The position numbers and the translations under genes are program-made. Source: Brevundimonas sp. UBA5866 (GTDB lineage Bacteria; Pseudomonadota; Alphaproteobacteria; Caulobacterales; Caulobacteraceae). Taken from it: DNA of 27,030 bases. Of the stretch, positions 24,505 to 27,030 are shown in pieces; the stretch's first letter is position 1; each line of letters opens with the position of its first letter. The notes below the pieces were generated by a model that did no database searches, had not been told where the DNA came from, and saw only the letters and a list, made by a program, of their open reading frames with translations. The stretch is taken from the NCBI RefSeq assembly GCF_002432125.1, contig NZ_DJFS01000027.1, positions 87,932-114,961 of the forward strand. The letters are read 5' to 3'.

Positions 24505-25692
24505 ATGACCGCTTCTACCGACCCCGTTGTCATTTGCTCCTACGCCCGTACGCCGATGGGCGGTTTCCAGGGCGCGCTGTCGTCCGTGAAGTCAACCGCG
24601 CTGGGAAGCGCCGCGGTCAAGGCCGCCGTCGAGCGCGCCGGCGTCGCGCCCGAAAAGATCGAACAGATCTTCATGGGCTGCGTCCTTCCGGCGGGCCTCG
24701 GTCAGGCTCCGGCCCGTCAGGCTGCTCTGGGCGCAGGCCTGCCGCTGGGTGTCGAGGCCACCACCCTGAACAAGATGTGCGGCTCGGGCTTGCAAGCCGC
24801 CGTCATGGCGCACGACGCCCTGCTGGCCGGTTCGGCCAGCGTGATCGTGGCAGGCGGCATGGAATCGATGACCCAGGCCCCCTACCTGATGAACAAGCAC
24901 CGTGGCGGTGCCCGCATCGGCCACGACACCATCATCGATTCCATGATGATGGACGGCCTGGAAGACGCCTATGAAGGCAAGGCTATGGGCGTGTTCGCCG
25001 AAGCTGCCGCCGAAAAATACGGCTTCACCCGCGAGGACATGGACGCCTACGCCATCGAAAGCCTGAACCGCGCCAAGGAAGCCATCGCCTCGGGTGCCTT
25101 CCAGAAGGAAATCGTTCCGGTCGAGATCGAAACCCGCAAGGGCACCGTCACCGTCGCGGAAGACGAACAGCCGGGCAAGGCCGACCCAAGCAAGATCCCG
25201 ACCCTGCGCCCCGCCTTCATCAAGGATGGCCGCATCACCGCCGCCAACGCCTCGTCGATCTCGGACGGCGCCGCCGCCCTCGTCATGGCGCGTGAAAGCA
25301 CGGCCAAGGCTCTGGGCCTGAACATCGTCGCCCGCGTCGTTTCGCACTCGGCCCACGCCCACGAACCGGGCCTGTTCACCACCGCCCCCGTTCCGGCCAT
25401 GCAGAAGACCCTGCAAAAGGCGGGCTGGTCCGTCGATGACGTGGACCTGTGGGAAGTGAACGAAGCCTTTGCCGTCGTCGCCATGATCGCCCAGAAGGAA
25501 CTGGGCATCGACCGCGCCAAGCTGAACGTCAACGGCGGTGCGACCGCTCTGGGCCACCCGATCGGTGCCTCTGGCGCGCGCATCATGGCGACCCTGCTGG
25601 CCGCCCTTGAAGCCCGCAACCTCAAGCGCGGTGTGGCATCGCTGTGCATCGGTGGTGGTGAAGCCGTGTCTATGGCTGTGGAACTGGTCTAA
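24505..25692 (+). CDS. phaA: Acetyl-CoA acetyltransferase (thiolase II)
   Basis: Condenses two acetyl-CoA to acetoacetyl-CoA, or runs in reverse, in the cytoplasm; it serves polyhydroxybutyrate synthesis or ketone-body breakdown. At 395 residues it is of normal length. The nucleophile is Cys92 in LNKMCGSGLQA; the other active-site motifs are VNEAF (Asn319), GHPIGASGAR with His351, and CIGGGEA with the acid/base Cys381. The gene is separated from scoAB by 16 kb although the steps adjoin. The symbol could equally be atoB, because biosynthetic and degradative thiolases cannot be told apart here. The start at 24505 is the only sensible one; the ribosome site is not obvious. Confidence 0.94.
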   Translation: MTASTDPVVICSYARTPMGGFQGALSSVKSTALGSAAVKAAVERAGVAPEKIEQIFMGCVLPAGLGQAPARQAALGAGLPLGVEATTLNKMCGSGLQAAVMAHDALLAGSASVIVAGGMESMTQAPYLMNKHRGGARIGHDTIIDSMMMDGLEDAYEGKAMGVFAEAAAEKYGFTREDMDAYAIESLNRAKEAIASGAFQKEIVPVEIETRKGTVTVAEDEQPGKADPSKIPTLRPAFIKDGRITAANASSISDGAAALVMARESTAKALGLNIVARVVSHSAHAHEPGLFTTAPVPAMQKTLQKAGWSVDDVDLWEVNEAFAVVAMIAQKELGIDRAKLNVNGGATALGHPIGASGARIMATLLAALEARNLKRGVASLCIGGGEAVSMAVELV

Positions 25693-25739
25693 CAAACCCG
25701 CGTTTATTTGGCATGGATTTGCAAAATAAGGCCTTAACC

Positions 25740-26246
25740 ATGCGAAATATTGCCTTTGCATCATTGGCTGCGTTGGCTGTGACGGCCTGCGCTACGGCTC
25801 CTGTCGTAGCCCAGGCCCCTACCGCAACTGGTCAGGCTGCCGAGAATGCGAACGACCAGCTCAAAGCCTTCCCGGCTGCGACCGCCGGTCAAAAGCGCCA
25901 CGTACTGACCGTTCCTGCGGTCCAGAACGAGGACGAGCTGAAGGTCGAGCTGATCATCGGCAAGACGCAACAGATCGACTGTAACAATCACGTGCTTGGT
26001 GGCGAGGTTCAGACCCGTACCGCCGAGGGTTGGGGTTACGACTACTATGTCGTGCCGCGTCTGGGCCCGGGTGCATCGACCCTGATGGGTTGCCCGAACA
26101 ACTCGACGCGCGAGGCCTTTGTCACCATCCCGCAGCAGACGCTGGTCCGCTACAACTCGCGCCTGCCGATCGTGATCTACACGCCGGAAGATGCCGAGGT
26201 GCGTTACCGTATCTGGCGTGCAGGCGAGGTTCGCGGACTGAACTGA
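25740..26246 (+). CDS. eco: Ecotin-family serine protease inhibitor, possible lipoprotein
   Basis: A 168-residue exported inhibitor of trypsin-fold serine proteases (MEROPS I11). From residue 40 it follows ecotin closely: LKAFPAATAGQKRHVLTVPA, VELIIGKTQQIDCNNHVLGG, EGWGYDYYVVPRLGPGASTL, MGCPNN and RYNSRLPIVIYTPEDAEVRY. Cys81 and Cys118 should form the conserved disulfide, and the reactive bond lies between Leu115 (P1; Met in E. coli) and Met116. The leader can be read two ways: a lipobox V-T-A-C with Cys17, giving a lipoprotein, or ordinary cleavage after VVAQA. Residues 18-40 form an Ala/Thr-rich linker. The start at 25740 has AAGG upstream; 25713 would add 9 residues without a ribosome site. 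A single gene with a terminator. Confidence 0.93.
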   Translation: MRNIAFASLAALAVTACATAPVVAQAPTATGQAAENANDQLKAFPAATAGQKRHVLTVPAVQNEDELKVELIIGKTQQIDCNNHVLGGEVQTRTAEGWGYDYYVVPRLGPGASTLMGCPNNSTREAFVTIPQQTLVRYNSRLPIVIYTPEDAEVRYRIWRAGEVRGLN

Positions 26247-26365
26247 GACTGACTGCCTTCGATAACGCGAAGGTTCGGACGTCCCGAAGGGCGCAGGGGT
26301 TCATCCTCTGCGCCCTTTTTCATCAGGCGCGCCAACTGGGACATACCGACACCGAGAACAATCAT
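26204..26365 (-). CDS. Possible small ORF of 53 residues, antisense to the eco 3' end
   Basis: Reads MIVLGVGMSQLARLMKKGAE at its start, then a Pro/Arg/Ser-rich tail to a stop at 26204-26206. The case for it is a GGAGG ribosome site (bases 26371-26375 on the minus strand) exactly 5 bases before the ATG, and a Fur-like dyad immediately upstream. The case against it is that it crosses the eco terminator hairpin and overlaps the last 43 bases of eco, has only moderate third-position GC by eye (about 60%), and I recognise no family. An ATG at 26377 would add 4 residues but destroys the ribosome site. It could be a real small peptide gene or chance. Confidence 0.3.
   Translation of the reverse strand: MIVLGVGMSQLARLMKKGAEDEPLRPSGRPNLRVIEGSQSQFSPRTSPARQIR
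26256..26320 (+). terminator. Terminator of eco preceded by two small hairpins
   Basis: AAGGGCGCAGGGG (26287-26299) pairs with CCTCTGCGCCCTT (26305-26317; one G-T) around the loop TTCAT, followed by TTT: a strong rho-independent terminator. Just before it are CCTTCG-N6-CGAAGG (26256-26273) and TTCGG-N5-CCGAA (26274-26288), the latter sharing two bases with the terminator stem. Confidence 0.88.
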
Positions 26366-26418
26366 CGCGACCTCCATTGTTGCGAATGATTTGCAAGATC
26401 ATTCGACTCGCGATGATT
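26360..26418. repeat. Nested inverted repeats
   Basis: Outer arms AATCATCGCGA (26360-26370) and TCGCGATGATT (26408-26418) are perfect 11-base complements. Inside them CGAATGAT (26383-26390) and ATCATTCG (26398-26405) are perfect 8-base complements with a 7-base spacer. The whole can fold into a long hairpin or bind proteins as several half-sites, since the ATGAT core recurs in both pairs. It lies between convergent genes. Confidence 0.8.
26380..26396. promoter_or_regulatory. Fur-family-like operator
   Basis: TTGCGAATGATTTGCAA is a 17-base dyad around G26388; its arms TTGCGAAT and ATTTGCAA are complementary at 7 of 8 positions. The 8-1-8 shape and the AAT-N-ATT centre are those of Fur/Mur/Zur-type boxes, and alphaproteobacterial versions are rich in TGCAAAT-like arms as I remember. 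No annotated gene lies properly downstream except the possible 53-residue ORF to its left. Confidence 0.4.
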
Positions 26419-26454
26419 CCTCAACCCTCAAAATCGGCACGCACAAAACCGTGA

Positions 26455-27030
26455 TCAGCGAGGATCGACGGTTTGCCCGATCTGTTCGGCCAATGCGCCG
26501 CTTTGTCCCTCGGTCGCCATCAGCCAGATATGGATGTCGGCGGGCTGTTTATCTTCCCGGCGGAACAGATGCTCGACCGCCCTTCTGGCCGTACCGTCGG
26601 CCAGAATGATCGACGTGCGTCCCGCCACCGAGGCCTGTTCGCCATCATAGATCGGATAGTCCGAGCGCGGCCCCGCATAGATCATCAGCAAGGGCGTACC
26701 GGCACGGCTGACCGAGTAAATCTTGGCACCCGCCCCCGCAGGACGTTCAAAGATCTGCGCGCCCTTCAGGTCGATACGGAACGGCAGGGCCGCAATCGCC
26801 GCAGCATTCAGCGGGACCAGACGAACGGGCGGAGGGGCCGCAGGCTCGGCCTCGCCCACAGCCCCGATCTGCGCCGTCGCCGGTGCCGGTGCCGTAGTTG
26901 GTGCCGATGCCGGTGCCCCTGCTGACGAAGGCGAGGAAGCGGATGGCACCGCCGGACGCGGTGTTTGGGTCGATGGCAGCGCAGACGAAGGCGCGGGCGC
27001 GGACCGGGTCGCCGAAGCTGCGCCATTTTG
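26455..27030 (-). CDS. Unrecognised protein, C-terminal part only
   Basis: The frame is open from the right edge to a TGA at 26455-26457, giving 191 visible residues; the N-terminus lies outside the window. Visible residues 1-70 are a low-complexity Ala/Pro/Ser/Thr linker (APAPSSALPSTQTPRP, then GAPASAPTTAPAPATA). From about 70 a compact domain begins (VRLVPLNAAAIAALPFRIDL, KGAQIFERPAGAGAKIYSVS, LLMIYAGPRSDYPIYDG), and it ends in WLMATEGQSGALAEQIGQ. A Pro/Ala linker before a small domain is common in envelope proteins, so an exported or membrane-anchored protein is likely, but no signal is visible. A GTG at 26949 could be mistaken for the start; the same composition upstream argues against it. 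No function is offered. Confidence 0.7.
   Translation of the reverse strand, partial: QNGAASATRSAPAPSSALPSTQTPRPAVPSASSPSSAGAPASAPTTAPAPATAQIGAVGEAEPAAPPPVRLVPLNAAAIAALPFRIDLKGAQIFERPAGAGAKIYSVSRAGTPLLMIYAGPRSDYPIYDGEQASVAGRTSIILADGTARRAVEHLFRREDKQPADIHIWLMATEGQSGALAEQIGQTVDPR

Noticed and set aside
24592..25764. A 390-codon frame on the minus strand opposite thiolase
   Set aside because: A Gly/His/Arg-rich shadow of the well-matched thiolase gene.
1..27030. Search by eye for tRNA or rRNA genes, CRISPR arrays, transposase genes, integrase genes and toxin-antitoxin pairs
   Set aside because: None seen; nearly all of the window is accounted for by core genes in tight arrangement, with no recognisable defence or mobile system.

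Overview
The window looks like chromosomal DNA from a flagellated alphaproteobacterium of the Caulobacteraceae, with a Brevundimonas-like relative as the best guess. The main reason is the run fliK-flgD-flgE-sciP, where sciP encodes the DUF1153-type CtrA inhibitor of Caulobacter-like cell-cycle circuits and sits directly after the hook gene. Also consistent are a strong sigma-54 type -24/-12 element ahead of fliK, a CtrA-like TTAA-N7-TTAG box ahead of sciP, and uniformly high GC with dense tail-to-head packing. Genus is inferred from synteny and family resemblance only. I saw no RNA genes, CRISPR arrays, insertion sequences or phage genes.

Layout, left to right. (1) 1-2841: the 5' part of a malate synthase G gene (glyoxylate cycle), divergent from a LysR regulator, with a perfect dyad between them. 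(2) 2903-4111: an 81-residue one-helix membrane protein followed by a CDF-type transporter whose metal-site residues look altered. (3) 4153-6606: an exported S9-family peptidase resembling plant glutamyl endopeptidase. (4) 6779-8134: the two subunits of a succinyl-CoA:3-oxoacid CoA-transferase. (5) 8191-11753, minus strand: a four-gene MCE/Mla-type lipid-transport operon (STAS-permease, ATPase, MCE protein, auxiliary lipoprotein). (6) 11887-19433: the flagellar block, flgK-flgL leftward and fliK-flgD-flgE rightward, then sciP. (7) 19551-22636: mnmA (tRNA 2-thiolation) convergent with a CHASE3-HAMP-GAF-GGDEF diguanylate cyclase. (8) 22961-25692: an HxlR regulator divergent from an acyl-CoA thioesterase-like gene, then an acetyl-CoA acetyltransferase. 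(9) 25740-27030: an ecotin-type protease inhibitor, a compact cluster of dyads with a possible small gene, and a partial unrecognised protein at the right edge.

Functional links. Malate synthase, the CoA-transferase, the thiolase and the thioesterase all concern acetyl-CoA and acyl-CoA use (C2 compounds, ketone bodies or polyhydroxybutyrate turnover), but they are separate units. The flagellar block builds the hook and hook-filament junction, with SciP tying this region to CtrA timing. Gene ends are marked by several strong bidirectional hairpins between convergent genes (4121-4147, 8156-8189, 20778-20808). Most of the window is ordinary core genome. The places that most merit a second look are the nested dyads and possible small ORF at 26204-26418, the lipobox in the ecotin, the sciP upstream region, and the altered CDF metal site.
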